From Qipengyuania proteolytica (lineage in GTDB: Bacteria; Pseudomonadota; Alphaproteobacteria; Sphingomonadales; Sphingomonadaceae): a stretch of 64,000 bases of DNA. The notes beneath the pieces were generated by a model, which saw only the letters and a list, made by a program, of their open reading frames with translations, was not told where the DNA came from and searched no databases. Of the stretch, positions 26,167 through 34,734 are shown one piece after another. Location of the stretch: positions 434,001 through 498,000 of the forward strand of contig NZ_JAIGNN010000001.1 of assembly GCF_019711565.1 (NCBI RefSeq), read 5' to 3'. A program made the translations under genes and the position numbers. Each line of letters starts with the position of its first letter. Within the stretch, counting starts at the first letter, position 1.

Positions 26167-27081
26167 GTGTCAGACAATCAGGGGGCCAGCGACCCACACT
26201 CTTTCCAGTTCGTCGCCGCGCCGGCGGATCTCGCGCCCTATCTCAATTCGCTCTACATCTGGCGCTGCGAGGTGCCGGACCTGGTCGACGTCCTGCCCGC
26301 CTATTCGGGACAGATGACATCCTTCGTCGAAGGCGCCGGCCGGATGAAATTCGACGACGGGGTGGTCAGCGAAACCAGCGACGCCTTTTTTCTGGCGCCG
26401 CTGTGCCAGGCGCGCGAATTCCACATCAAGGGCCCGGCAACGATGTTCGGCGTGTCGCTGAACTTCCGCGGCTGGGCGGCGATGACGGGCCTTTCGGTGA
26501 GCGACCATCACGACGCCTTCCTGGCCCCAGAGATGGTCCTGAGCGACAAGCGGGCGGCGGAATTTGCCGATCTTGCACCGCGCTGGCGGGCGGGCGAGCT
26601 CGACGACAAGGGTATGCTCGATGCGATGGCCGATATCGTGCGGCACAGCCTCTCGCGCTTGCCGGACACCCACCTCAAAGTCATCGACCGCACGCTCGAA
26701 TGGCTGTCGAGCTCGTTCCGGCCCGATCTCGAAGAGCTTTACGCGACGCTTCCCTATTCGCGGCGGCAGGTGCAGCGGCTCGTCGCACAATTCTTCGGCC
26801 AGTCGCCGGTGCGCCTCGTACGGCGCTATCGGGCCGTACGCGCCGCGACGCTGTTGTCGCTGCCTCAGTTGCCCGAGGAAATCGAGGCCGATATCCATGG
26901 CGCGTTCTACGATCAGGCGCACCTTATCAAGGAAATCCGCTTCTTTACGGGCCGCACGCCAAAGCGCCTTGTTCCGGAAGGCAGTTCGCCGGTTCACGAC
27001 ATGCTCGGCCCCGAAGGCTACGGATCGGTCAGCCTGTTCGGTTCGGGCGAGGCCGACCAGCTGGGCAAGAAACCGCTCTAA
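26167..27081 (+). CDS. AraC family transcriptional regulator
   Basis: A 304-residue regulator. The N-terminal part (to about 190) is a cupin-like sensing region with DLAPYLNSLYIWRCEVP and CQAREFHIKGPATMFGV; the C-terminal part is the double helix-turn-helix, with TLPYSRRQVQRLVAQFFGQSPV as the first and AFYDQAHLIKEIRFFTGRTP as the second, the classic AraC signature. Start is GTG 26167, preceded by GGGGGAG at 6 bases. The effector and targets are unknown. It directly precedes the SUF operon but has its own spacing of 101 bases. Confidence 0.87.
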   Translation: MSDNQGASDPHSFQFVAAPADLAPYLNSLYIWRCEVPDLVDVLPAYSGQMTSFVEGAGRMKFDDGVVSETSDAFFLAPLCQAREFHIKGPATMFGVSLNFRGWAAMTGLSVSDHHDAFLAPEMVLSDKRAAEFADLAPRWRAGELDDKGMLDAMADIVRHSLSRLPDTHLKVIDRTLEWLSSSFRPDLEELYATLPYSRRQVQRLVAQFFGQSPVRLVRRYRAVRAATLLSLPQLPEEIEADIHGAFYDQAHLIKEIRFFTGRTPKRLVPEGSSPVHDMLGPEGYGSVSLFGSGEADQLGKKPL

Positions 27082-27112
27082 CTGCTAACGACTCGCAACA
27101 ACCGGAAATCCG

Positions 27113-27140
27113 TTGAAATGGCGGGTTTCGGGCCTTAGCT
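27113..27140 (+). promoter_or_regulatory. Possible promoter of the rrf2-suf operon
   Basis: TTGAAA (27113-27118) and TTAGCT (27135-27140), 16 bases apart, place a transcription start near 27147, inside the palindrome at 27144-27166. Confidence 0.4.
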
Positions 27141-27143
27141 GCC

Positions 27144-27166
27144 AATCGGAACGAATTGGTCCGATT
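27144..27166. promoter_or_regulatory. Palindromic operator ahead of the Rrf2-type regulator
   Basis: AATCGGA (27144-27150) and TCCGATT (27160-27166) are perfect inverted repeats separated by 9 bases; a nested CCAAT/ATTGG pair overlaps them. The site lies 17 bases before the regulator ATG, overlapping the inferred transcription start, which is the position expected for autorepression by an Rrf2 dimer. Confidence 0.55.
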
Positions 27167-27182
27167 TAGACAGCCGCACGCC

Positions 27183-27593
27183 ATGAGACTATCCAATCTA
27201 GCCGATTACGCCATCGTCACGATGTGCGCCGCCTCGCGCCATTGCGGCGGCGGGCGGACGAGCGCGGCTGACCTCGCGGCGGAAACCGGGCTGCCGGTGC
27301 CGACCGTGCAGAAGCTGGTGAGCAAGCTGTCTGCTGCGGGCCTGATCCGTTCGACCAGGGGCGCGGGCGGCGGCTTGCAGCTGGCGCGTCCCGCTGCGGC
27401 GATCAGCGTCGCCGACATCGTCGAGGCGGTGGAAGGGCCGATAGCGCTGACAGCCTGCGTCGAAGGCGGCGATTGCGCGGTGAGCGAGGATTGCAGCGTC
27501 CGCCCGCACTGGCCGGTGGTCAACGATGCGCTGCGCGGAGCGCTGGCGGCGATCCCGCTGACGCAGCTCGCACGAACGAAAGAAATGGCATGA
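27183..27593 (+). CDS. Rrf2 family SUF operon regulator
   Basis: A 136-residue Rrf2 protein of the IscR/SUF-regulator type. The N-terminal winged helix starts [14 protein letters not shown] and includes [18 protein letters not shown] as recognition region. Cys92, Cys98 and Cys104 ([14 protein letters not shown]) match the spacing used to bind a [2Fe-2S] cluster, so it likely senses Fe-S status and represses the operon when cluster-loaded. ATG 27183 is followed directly by the conserved sequence. The stop overlaps the sufB ATG (ATGA). An inverted repeat stands upstream as its likely operator. Confidence 0.9.
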   Translation: MRLSNLADYAIVTMCAASRHCGGGRTSAADLAAETGLPVPTVQKLVSKLSAAGLIRSTRGAGGGLQLARPAAAISVADIVEAVEGPIALTACVEGGDCAVSEDCSVRPHWPVVNDALRGALAAIPLTQLARTKEMA

Positions 27594-29071
27594 GCGAAGA
27601 GATCGACATTCAGGACCGCGAGGCTCGCGAAGCTGCCGAGAAGGCCGCCGAATACGAGCACGGCTGGTCGGCCGATATCGAGACCGAGTTCGCCGACAAG
27701 GGGCTGACCGAGGATACCGTCCGCTTCATCAGCGCCAAGAAGGGCGAGCCCGAGTGGATGCTCGACTGGCGCCTCAAGGCCTTTCGCCTGTGGCAGGAAA
27801 TGGAGGAGCCGGATTGGGCCAAGCTCGGCTATCCGGCGATCGATTACCAGGACGCCTATTATTACGCCGCGCCCAAGAAGAAGGAAAAGCTCGCCTCGCT
27901 CGACGAGCTCGATCCGGAGATCAAGGCGGTCTACGACAAGCTCGGCATTCCCGTGGCGGAGCAGGAAGTGCTCGCCGGGGTCGAAGGTGCGCGCAAGGTC
28001 GCGGTCGATGCCGTGTTCGATTCGGTCAGCGTCGCCACCACCTTCCGCGAGGAGCTGAAGCGCGCAGGCGTGATCTTCCTCTCGATCAGCGAGGCGGTGA
28101 AGGAATATCCCGAGTTAGTGAAGAAGTGGCTCGGCAAGGTCGTGCCGCAGCATGACAATTTCTTCGCCACGCTCAACAGCGCGGTCTTCTCCGACGGCAC
28201 CTTCGTCTATGTGCCCGAAGGGGTGCGCTGCCCGATGGAGCTTTCCACCTATTTCCGCATCAATGCCGAGAACACCGGCCAGTTCGAACGCACGCTGATT
28301 GTCGCCGAAAAGGGCAGCTATGTTAGCTACCTGGAGGGCTGCACCGCGCCGATGCGCGACGAGAACCAGCTCCACGCCGCGGTCGTCGAGCTGGTTGCGC
28401 TCGAGGATGCCGAGATCAAGTATTCGACCGTGCAGAACTGGTACCCCGGCAACTCGGAAGGCGTCGGCGGAATCTACAATTTCGTCACCAAGCGCGGCCT
28501 CTGTCAGGGAGCACGCAGCAAGATCAGCTGGACGCAGGTCGAAACCGGCAGCGCGGTGACGTGGAAGTACCCCAGCTGCGTGCTCAACGGCGAGGACAGC
28601 GTGGGCGAGTTCTACTCGGTCGCGGTCACCAACAACTTCCAGCAGGCCGATACCGGCACCAAGATGATCCACAACGGGCGTGGAAGTCGTTCAACCATCA
28701 TATCCAAGGGCATTTCGGCGGGCAAGTCGAACAACACCTATCGCGGCCTCGTCCGCGTTGCCGCCAATGCCGATGGCGTGCGCAACCGGACCGAATGCGA
28801 CAGCCTGCTGATCGGCGACCAGTGCGGCGCGCACACCGTGCCCTATATCGAGGTGAAGAACCCCAGCGCCCAGATCGAGCACGAGGCGACCACCAGCAAG
28901 ATCAGCGATGACCAGCTGTTCTACGCCATGCAGCGCGGCCTCGACGACGAGGAAGCGATGGCGCTGATCGTCAACGGCTTTGCGAAGGACGTTCTGAAGG
29001 AACTGCCAATGGAATTCGCCGTCGAAGCGCAGAAGCTGCTGGCGATCAGTCTGGAAGGTTCGGTCGGATGA
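27590..29071 (+). CDS. sufB: Fe-S cluster assembly scaffold SufB
   Basis: A 493-residue SufB, usual length. The core beta-helix carries [56 protein letters not shown], and [14 protein letters not shown] and [24 protein letters not shown] sequences; the Cys in [21 protein letters not shown] region is the likely cluster/persulfide site. With SufC and SufD it forms the SufBC2D scaffold that builds Fe-S clusters under stress. Starts at ATG 27590 in overlap with rrf2; its own stop overlaps the DUF559 gene. Confidence 0.97.
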   Translation: MSEEIDIQDREAREAAEKAAEYEHGWSADIETEFADKGLTEDTVRFISAKKGEPEWMLDWRLKAFRLWQEMEEPDWAKLGYPAIDYQDAYYYAAPKKKEKLASLDELDPEIKAVYDKLGIPVAEQEVLAGVEGARKVAVDAVFDSVSVATTFREELKRAGVIFLSISEAVKEYPELVKKWLGKVVPQHDNFFATLNSAVFSDGTFVYVPEGVRCPMELSTYFRINAENTGQFERTLIVAEKGSYVSYLEGCTAPMRDENQLHAAVVELVALEDAEIKYSTVQNWYPGNSEGVGGIYNFVTKRGLCQGARSKISWTQVETGSAVTWKYPSCVLNGEDSVGEFYSVAVTNNFQQADTGTKMIHNGRGSRSTIISKGISAGKSNNTYRGLVRVAANADGVRNRTECDSLLIGDQCGAHTVPYIEVKNPSAQIEHEATTSKISDDQLFYAMQRGLDDEEAMALIVNGFAKDVLKELPMEFAVEAQKLLAISLEGSVG

Positions 29072-29610
29072 GCGACAAGAAAACTCTGAAACTCAAGTCA
29101 CCCTCGGATACCGCCGAAGACACCCGCGCGCTCAAGAAGAAGGGCCGCGGGTGGGAAATCTCCGAGAAGCGGCTCGATGCGCTGCATGATCGCGCGCGCG
29201 AGTTGCGGCGGCATTCGACCCCGGCGCACAAGGCGCTGGCGAAGAAGTTCGCCGAAGCCGACATGGGCAAGTACAAGTTCACTCGCCATGCCGTGGTTGG
29301 CAGCGCGATCGTAGATCTCAACTGCCACAACCTCGGCATGGCGATCATGATCGACGAGGAGGGGCAGGACGAGACGCTGGCGAAGCGCCGCGACAAGAGC
29401 CTCGAATCGGTCGGGATCCGCGTCGAGCGCGTTGCGGCCGCCGAGATCCTCGAAGACATGGACGGCGTGCTCCAGCGCCTCACCGTCGCGATGCGCGAAT
29501 GCATCGCCGAAAAGAAACAGAAGGCGCGCGACCACGCGGCGGCCAATCCCAACCAGCACTATTCGCGGCCCAACCGGCGTGACGCCGGGCCGCGCAGGAA
29601 CGACAGGTAA
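29068..29610 (+). CDS. DUF559-like (Vsr/restriction-fold) protein inside the SUF operon
   Basis: A 180-residue protein with a DUF559-like central region (about 45-150): [41 protein letters not shown] and [19 protein letters not shown] followed by [15 protein letters not shown]559 proteins share the restriction-endonuclease/Vsr fold. The Asp in IVDLNC is kept, but the usual E-I-D-G-G-x-H strand is replaced by MIDEEGQD, so nuclease activity is doubtful. Termini are Lys/Arg-rich. The ATG overlaps the sufB stop by 4 bases and sufC follows with no gap, so it is expressed stoichiometrically with the scaffold genes. Confidence 0.75.
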   Translation: MSDKKTLKLKSPSDTAEDTRALKKKGRGWEISEKRLDALHDRARELRRHSTPAHKALAKKFAEADMGKYKFTRHAVVGSAIVDLNCHNLGMAIMIDEEGQDETLAKRRDKSLESVGIRVERVAAAEILEDMDGVLQRLTVAMRECIAEKKQKARDHAAANPNQHYSRPNRRDAGPRRNDR

Positions 29611-30360
29611 ATGCTCGAAATCACCGACCTCACCGCCGAAGTTGGCGGCAAGCAGATCCTCAACGGCCTGACCCTCACCGTGAAGGCTGGCGAGGTCCAT
29701 GCGATCATGGGCCCCAATGGCGCGGGCAAGTCCACGCTCGCCTATGTGCTGGGCGGGCGTCCGGGCTACGAGGTTACCGGCGGCAGCGTCCGCTTCAACG
29801 GTCTCGACTTGCTCGACATGGAGCCGCACGAGCGCGCCGCGGCGGGCCTGTTCCTCGGCTTCCAGTACCCGGTCGAGATTCCCGGCGTATCGAACCTCCA
29901 GTTCCTGCGCGAAGCGCTCAATTCGCAGCGCAAGCAGCGCGGCGAAGAGCCGCTGACCGGCGGCGAATTCCTCAAGCTGGCGCGCGACAAGGCCGCGCTG
30001 CTCAAGCTCGACCCCGAAATGCTCAAGCGCCACGTGAATGTCGGCTTCTCGGGCGGCGAGAAGAAGCGTGCCGAGATGGTCCAGATGGGCATTCTCGACC
30101 CGAAGTTCGCCGTGCTTGACGAGACCGACAGCGGCCTCGACATCGACGCGCTGCGCGTGGTGGGCGAGGGGATCAATGCGATCATGCGCAGCCCCGACAA
30201 GGGCGTGCTGCTGATCACCCACTACCAGCGCCTGCTGGAGGTGGTGCGGCCCGACAAGGTTTCGATCCTGTCTGCAGGCCGGATCGTCCAGACCGGTGGC
30301 CCCGACCTCGCCCTGCGCCTCGAAAACGAGGGCTATGACGCGGTGATGGCGGATGCCTGA
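29611..30360 (+). CDS. sufC: Fe-S assembly ATPase SufC
   Basis: A 249-residue ABC-type ATPase. Walker A is GPNGAGKSTLAYVLGG, the signature is FSGGEKKRAEMVQM, Walker B is AVLDETDSGLD with the SufC-typical Glu-Thr-Asp-Ser-Gly-Leu-Asp sequence, and the H-loop is LLITHYQRLL. It powers conformational change of the SufBC2D scaffold. It starts at the base after the DUF559 stop and overlaps sufD by 8 bases. Confidence 0.97.
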   Translation: MLEITDLTAEVGGKQILNGLTLTVKAGEVHAIMGPNGAGKSTLAYVLGGRPGYEVTGGSVRFNGLDLLDMEPHERAAAGLFLGFQYPVEIPGVSNLQFLREALNSQRKQRGEEPLTGGEFLKLARDKAALLKLDPEMLKRHVNVGFSGGEKKRAEMVQMGILDPKFAVLDETDSGLDIDALRVVGEGINAIMRSPDKGVLLITHYQRLLEVVRPDKVSILSAGRIVQTGGPDLALRLENEGYDAVMADA

Positions 30361-31111
30361 GGCGGCGACCCTTCCCACCCGGCGCGAGGAGGCCTGGCGC
30401 TATTCTGCGGTCGACCGGCTGCAGGGCGTGCCGCTCGATAACTGGCGCGCGATCGACTTGGCGGCGGGCGAGACGTTCCGCGACACGCTCGTCATCGCCG
30501 ATGGTGCGGGCACCAGGCCGACCGAACTCCACCGCTGGCGCGTCAGCGTGGGCGAGGGCGCGACTTGCGAGCTCTTCGCCGTGCTCGCCTCGGCCGAATA
30601 CGCCCGCCTCGAAATCGAAGTGACACTGCACAAGGGCGCGCATTTCGAACTGGGCGGGATCACCGTCGGCGGGCGCGAGACCGTGCGCGAGTTCGTCACC
30701 CGCGTGGTGCATGCCGAACCCGAGGCGACCAGCAACCAGACCGTCCGCGCGGTCCACTGGGGGCGCGGGACGGGCAATTTCCTCGGCAATATTGACGTCG
30801 TGCGCGATGCGCAGAAGACCGACGCGGCGCAGGATTTCAAGGGCCTGCTGCTGGAAAAGGGCGCAAGCGTGAATGCCGTGCCGCAGCTCGAAATCTTCGC
30901 CGACGACGTGAAATGCGCGCACGGCGCCAGCGTCGGCCAGCTCGACGAGACCGCACGCTTCTACATGGCCGCGCGTGGTCTTTCACCCGAGCTTGCACGC
31001 CGGCTACTGGTGCAGGCCTTCCTCGGCGATGCGCTGGTGGGGCTCGATGACGAGGCCCTGCGCGAGACGCTGATGGACACGGCGCTGGCCAAGGTGGACG
31101 CGAACCTGTGA
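30353..31111 (+). CDS. sufD: Fe-S assembly protein SufD
   Basis: A 252-residue SufD, shorter than the E. coli protein (about 420), as is common in alphaproteobacteria. Recognisable parts are the N-terminal RREEAWRYSAVDRLQ and the beta-helix end: KTDAAQDFKGLLLEKGASVNAVPQLEIFADDVKCAHGASVGQLDE, including the conserved His of CAHGA, then YMAARGLSPELARRLLVQAFL. It pairs with SufB in the scaffold. Overlaps sufC by 8 and sufS by 4 bases. Confidence 0.95.
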   Translation: MPEAATLPTRREEAWRYSAVDRLQGVPLDNWRAIDLAAGETFRDTLVIADGAGTRPTELHRWRVSVGEGATCELFAVLASAEYARLEIEVTLHKGAHFELGGITVGGRETVREFVTRVVHAEPEATSNQTVRAVHWGRGTGNFLGNIDVVRDAQKTDAAQDFKGLLLEKGASVNAVPQLEIFADDVKCAHGASVGQLDETARFYMAARGLSPELARRLLVQAFLGDALVGLDDEALRETLMDTALAKVDANL

Positions 31112-32337
31112 GCGACGTCGCCACCCTTTCGCGCCCGAGCGACCTCAGGGCGGACTTCCCCGGCCTGCTGACGCCCGACGGCGCGCCGTGGCATTACCTC
31201 GACACCGCCGCGACCGCGCAGAAGCCGCAGGCGGTGATCGATGCGATGAGCCGCGCGCTGGGCCGCGACTATGCGACCGTCCACCGCGGGGTCTACGGCC
31301 GATCGGCGCAGATGACGCTGGGCTATGAAGCCGCGCGCCGCCGCGTCGCGGACTTCATCGGCGCGCGCAACGAGAACGAGATCGTGTTCGTGCGCGGCGC
31401 GACCGAGGCGATCAATCTCGTCGCCGCCAGCTGGGGCATGACCCGGCTGGGCGAGGGCGACCGGATCGTCCTCTCCACGCTCGAGCACCATTCGAACATC
31501 GTTCCCTGGCAGATGGTCGCCGAACGCACCGGCGCGCAGATCGACGTCTGCCCGCTGACCGAGGATCACCGGATCGACCTCGGCGCGCTCGAGGCCCTGC
31601 TGACACCGCGCACCAGGCTGGTGGCGCTGGCGCATGTCTCGAACGTGCTCGGCAGCGTGCTCGATGCGCGCGCGGCGGCGGACCTCGCGCATTCGGTCGG
31701 TGCGAAGATCCTGCTCGACGGCTGCCAGGCCGCGCCGCGCATGGCGCTCGACATGGCGGCGCTCGATTGCGACTTCTACGCCTTCTCGGGCCACAAGCTG
31801 TATGGCCCGACCGGCATCGGCGTGCTGTGGGCGCGTGAGGACATTCTCGACGCCATGCCCCCGTGGCAGGGCGGCGGCGCGATGATCGACCGCGTGACCT
31901 TCGAGAAGACGACCTACGCCCCGCCGCCGCAGCGGTTCGAGGCGGGTACGCCGATGATTACCGAAGCGATCGCGCTCCATGCGGCTATCGATTATGTCGA
32001 TGCGCTCGGCCCCGATGCACTGTTCGCGCATGAGGCGGCGCTGGCGAAGCAGCTGCGCGACGAACTGCGCAACCTCAACTCGGTCACGCTGTTCGGGCCC
32101 GAGGAAAGCGCGGGCATCGTCAGTTTCGCCCTGCAGGGGGTGCATCCGCACGACCTCGGCACCATATTGGACGAAGAGAACGTCGCGATCCGCGCCGGGC
32201 ACCATTGCGCGCAGCCGCTGATGGATCATCTCGGCGTCCCCGCCACCGCCCGGGCGAGTTTCGGGCTCTATTCGGACGAAAGCGATATCGCCGCGCTGCT
32301 GCGCGGCATCGAACGCACCCAGAGGATCTTCGGATGA
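31108..32337 (+). CDS. sufS: Cysteine desulfurase SufS
   Basis: A 409-residue class II (group II) PLP-dependent cysteine desulfurase that supplies sulfur. The PLP Lys lies in YAFSGHKLYGPTGIGVLW, other contacts in YLDTAATAQKPQ, TLEHHSNIVPW and NVLGSVLDAR, and the persulfide Cys in IRAGHHCAQPLMDHLG. Starts at GTG 31108, overlapping the sufD stop. No SufE or SufU partner gene is visible in the operon. Confidence 0.96.
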   Translation: MSDVATLSRPSDLRADFPGLLTPDGAPWHYLDTAATAQKPQAVIDAMSRALGRDYATVHRGVYGRSAQMTLGYEAARRRVADFIGARNENEIVFVRGATEAINLVAASWGMTRLGEGDRIVLSTLEHHSNIVPWQMVAERTGAQIDVCPLTEDHRIDLGALEALLTPRTRLVALAHVSNVLGSVLDARAAADLAHSVGAKILLDGCQAAPRMALDMAALDCDFYAFSGHKLYGPTGIGVLWAREDILDAMPPWQGGGAMIDRVTFEKTTYAPPPQRFEAGTPMITEAIALHAAIDYVDALGPDALFAHEAALAKQLRDELRNLNSVTLFGPEESAGIVSFALQGVHPHDLGTILDEENVAIRAGHHCAQPLMDHLGVPATARASFGLYSDESDIAALLRGIERTQRIFG

Positions 32338-32840
32338 GCGAAGAAGCGAACAACGATCAGGATTTCATCGCCGCGCCCTCGCCGGCCGATACGGTGGTGG
32401 GCAAGCCCCCGCGCGCCCGCGTCGAGGATGCCGTCGATACGGACGAAACGCCTCGGGAAACAATGGAGCGCAAGCGCGACTATCTCGAGGGTTTCCTTGC
32501 GAAAAAGCCCGAGAACGTGCCTGCAGGCCATCCCGGTGGCGATCTCTACGAAGCCGTCATCGCCGCGCTCAAGGAAATCTACGATCCGGAAATTCCGGTG
32601 AACATCTACGATCTCGGCCTGATCTACGGCGTCGAGGTCGATGACGAGAGCGATGTCACCGTTACGATGACGCTGACCACGCCGCATTGCCCGGTTGCCG
32701 AAACCATGCCGGGCGAAGTCGAACTGCGCGCCGCCAGCGTGCCCGGCGTGCGCGACGCCGAGGTCAACCTCGTCTGGGATCCGCCCTGGGGCCCCGACAA
32801 GATGACCGACGAGGCACGCCTCGAACTGGGGATGCTTTAG
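32334..32840 (+). CDS. sufT: SUF-associated DUF59/MIP18 protein (SufT-like)
   Basis: A 168-residue protein. Residues 1 to about 70 are a polar, probably disordered extension. The rest is a DUF59/MIP18 domain: IYDPEIPVNIYDLGLIYGVEVD, VTMTLTTPHCPVAE with the conserved Cys, and LVWDPPWGPDKMTDEARLELGML, which is the typical ending of SUF-operon DUF59 proteins. Family members act in Fe-S cluster maturation or transfer. The ATG overlaps the sufS stop by 4 bases. Confidence 0.9.
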   Translation: MSEEANNDQDFIAAPSPADTVVGKPPRARVEDAVDTDETPRETMERKRDYLEGFLAKKPENVPAGHPGGDLYEAVIAALKEIYDPEIPVNIYDLGLIYGVEVDDESDVTVTMTLTTPHCPVAETMPGEVELRAASVPGVRDAEVNLVWDPPWGPDKMTDEARLELGML

Positions 32841-32841
32841 C

Positions 32842-33141
32842 ATGGAGGACATGCTCAAGGCTGCGGATTGCCTGCTCGATCCCGGGCGCGAGCATTGGGA
32901 GCGCATGCATGCCGTACAGGACCTCGAATGGTTCGGTCCTGTCGCGCTGCCCTATCTCTTCGAAGGGGCCAATCTCGACTGGAGCCACGATCCCAACATG
33001 ATGGGACTGATCGGTGACACGATCGCCAATATCTGGAGCAAGGAGGGCGTACTGATGACCGCGCCAACCGAAGGGCTGCCGCAGCTGACAATCGCGCAGA
33101 TCGAGACCCATCGATCCTTCTTCCGGGAGCCGAAATCATGA
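32842..33141 (+). CDS. Unknown small protein in the SUF operon
   Basis: A 99-residue acidic, soluble protein with segments HAVQDLEWFGPVALPYLFEGANLDWSHD and GDTIANIWSKEGVLM and one Cys (AADCLLD). No family is recognised. It lies one base after sufT, and its stop overlaps the sufA start by 4 bases, so it is made together with Fe-S proteins. Several Trp and His residues suggest a folded domain rather than an artefact. Confidence 0.65.
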   Translation: MEDMLKAADCLLDPGREHWERMHAVQDLEWFGPVALPYLFEGANLDWSHDPNMMGLIGDTIANIWSKEGVLMTAPTEGLPQLTIAQIETHRSFFREPKS

Positions 33142-33485
33142 CCAGTCGTGTAATCCCTGCCGCCGTCAAGCTCACCCCAGGCGCCGAGGCGCGCATCGCC
33201 GACCTGATGAGCAAGGCCCCTGCGGACGCCATCGGCGTGAAGCTCTCGACCCCGCGTCGCGGCTGTTCGGGCCTCGCCTATTCGGTCGATTACGTATCCG
33301 AGGAAGCGAAGTTCGACGAGAAGATCGAGACCCCCGGCGGCATCTTCTACATCGACGGTGCTTCGGTGCTCTACCTCGTCGGCAGCACGATGGACTGGGT
33401 GGAGGACGACTTCACTGCCGGCTTCGTGTTCGAGAATCCCAATGCCAAAGGCGCCTGTGGCTGCGGCGAAAGCTTCATGGTATGA
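33138..33485 (+). CDS. sufA: A-type Fe-S carrier SufA
   Basis: A 115-residue HesB/IscA-family protein with RRGCSGLAYSVDYVSE (first Cys, about residue 45) and the C-terminal pair in GACGCGESFMV. It accepts clusters from SufBC2D and passes them to targets. Its location at the end of the SUF operon identifies it as SufA rather than the stand-alone ErpA-type gene at 2081-2419. Start ATG 33138 overlaps the preceding stop. Confidence 0.93.
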   Translation: MTSRVIPAAVKLTPGAEARIADLMSKAPADAIGVKLSTPRRGCSGLAYSVDYVSEEAKFDEKIETPGGIFYIDGASVLYLVGSTMDWVEDDFTAGFVFENPNAKGACGCGESFMV

Positions 33486-33492
33486 CAAGCGC

Positions 33493-33729
33493 ATGAGCGC
33501 ATTTCCTAAAATCCTGATGATCGCCGCCGGGCTGCTGATCGAGCGTAGCCTTCGCCAGCGCGGCAAGTCGGCACGGGTCGACGGATCGCTCGGTAAGACG
33601 ATGGCAGACTGGAAGCGCAACCAGCGCCGCCGCAAGCCGCCCGAAGCCGGGATCGCCGTGCCTGCCGTTTCGCCCAAGGGCCCGCTGCCCAAGCAGGGCG
33701 GAGCCGAGGCCCCGCTCACTTTCGACTGA
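33493..33729 (+). CDS. Small basic protein, unknown
   Basis: A 78-residue protein: a short hydrophobic N-terminus (FPKILMIAAGLLIERSL), then a strongly basic stretch (DWKRNQRRRKPPEAG) and a Pro/Ala-rich tail. No family is recognised. It begins 7 bases after sufA and may be the last gene of the SUF transcript. It ends directly at the stop codon of the convergent gene at 33730. Reality as a gene is likely but not certain. Confidence 0.5.
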   Translation: MSAFPKILMIAAGLLIERSLRQRGKSARVDGSLGKTMADWKRNQRRRKPPEAGIAVPAVSPKGPLPKQGGAEAPLTFD

Positions 33730-34659
33730 TCAGTCCTCGGCGAGGAAGTCGAGCAGCGCCTGTTCGTAGGCGTCGACCTTGCCGTCCGCCTCGATTTTCG
33801 CCGCAACCCACTCTCGTTCGTCCGACGTGACCTCATGCGCTTCGGCGACCTGTTCGTCGCGCGAGAGCGCTTCCACCTTGCGACCGAAGACCACGCCGAA
33901 GGCGTTGGGCGCGGCATCCATCATGCGTCCCAGGAACCCGCCGACACTCGAATGGGTGTCGTTCATGAAGGCTTGCAGCTCGGCCGCGCGCTCGCGGCTG
34001 ATCTGGGCGTTCGCATTGCTGTAGCCCTGCAGGTAGTTGGCGATGCCCTGCACGAACAGCGTCTTCCATTCGGGCGCATTGTCCGCATCGAGCGTCGCGT
34101 CCTTGAGGCGGAACAGCATTTCGGCTTCGTTCGGGCCGACGGCAGCGGGCCGCTCGCTGGCCGGCGCGAAGATCGCGCGGCGCAGCAGCTTGGCCTCGGT
34201 CGCATTGACATTGCCCGCTTCGAGCCGGCCGCCGTCGCGGGTCGGGCCGGTGCCTTCGAGCACGGCCTTCTCGACCTGGCGCAGCGCATAGTCCTTGAGC
34301 GCGACCGGCACGTTCTGCGCGCGTTCGAACACGCGGACCAGCAGTTCGAGTTCCGCCATCGAGCCGAGCTCACCGTCGGCGTCGATCTGGCTCATCAGCC
34401 AGTGGCCGTTCTCGCTGTCGACATAGCCCTTGGGCGCGCGCTGGTTGATCACATATTCGCCCAGCGCCTCGACGAAGAAGTCGACCCATTCGGCGCTCCT
34501 GGACTGCAGCTGGTGGTTGAGCGCGAAGATCGCTTCCGCCTCGCTCTGCGAGATCCGCCCGTCAGGCCAGGCTTCGCGCCTGAGGGCGAGTACTTCCTCG
34601 CCCGAAATCGCGCCGTCTGCGCCGACCTTCTTCGCCAATTCGCCGAAATGCACGCTCAT
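33730..34659 (-). CDS. Unknown protein with EF-hand/TerB-like acidic repeats
   Basis: A 309-residue, acidic, helical, soluble protein. Four segments share a D-G-x-I/L then helix pattern: GADGAISGEEVLALR (about 13-27), WPDGRISQSEAEAIFAL (about 31-47), DADGELGSMAELELLVRV (about 93-110) and EADGKVDAYEQALLDFL (about 290-306). This recalls TerB-like or degenerate EF-hand units, but the canonical calcium loop is incomplete. No signal peptide is visible. Function is unknown. A strong acidic character and single-gene unit are the main observations. Confidence 0.65.
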   Translation of the reverse strand: MSVHFGELAKKVGADGAISGEEVLALRREAWPDGRISQSEAEAIFALNHQLQSRSAEWVDFFVEALGEYVINQRAPKGYVDSENGHWLMSQIDADGELGSMAELELLVRVFERAQNVPVALKDYALRQVEKAVLEGTGPTRDGGRLEAGNVNATEAKLLRRAIFAPASERPAAVGPNEAEMLFRLKDATLDADNAPEWKTLFVQGIANYLQGYSNANAQISRERAAELQAFMNDTHSSVGGFLGRMMDAAPNAFGVVFGRKVEALSRDEQVAEAHEVTSDEREWVAAKIEADGKVDAYEQALLDFLAED

Positions 34660-34734
34660 TGCTTGCCCACTTCCCGTATCTTCAGTCGGGTCGGGCCTAG
34701 CGCAACTTGCTTAAGACGGGGTTAGCGGCCCCTG

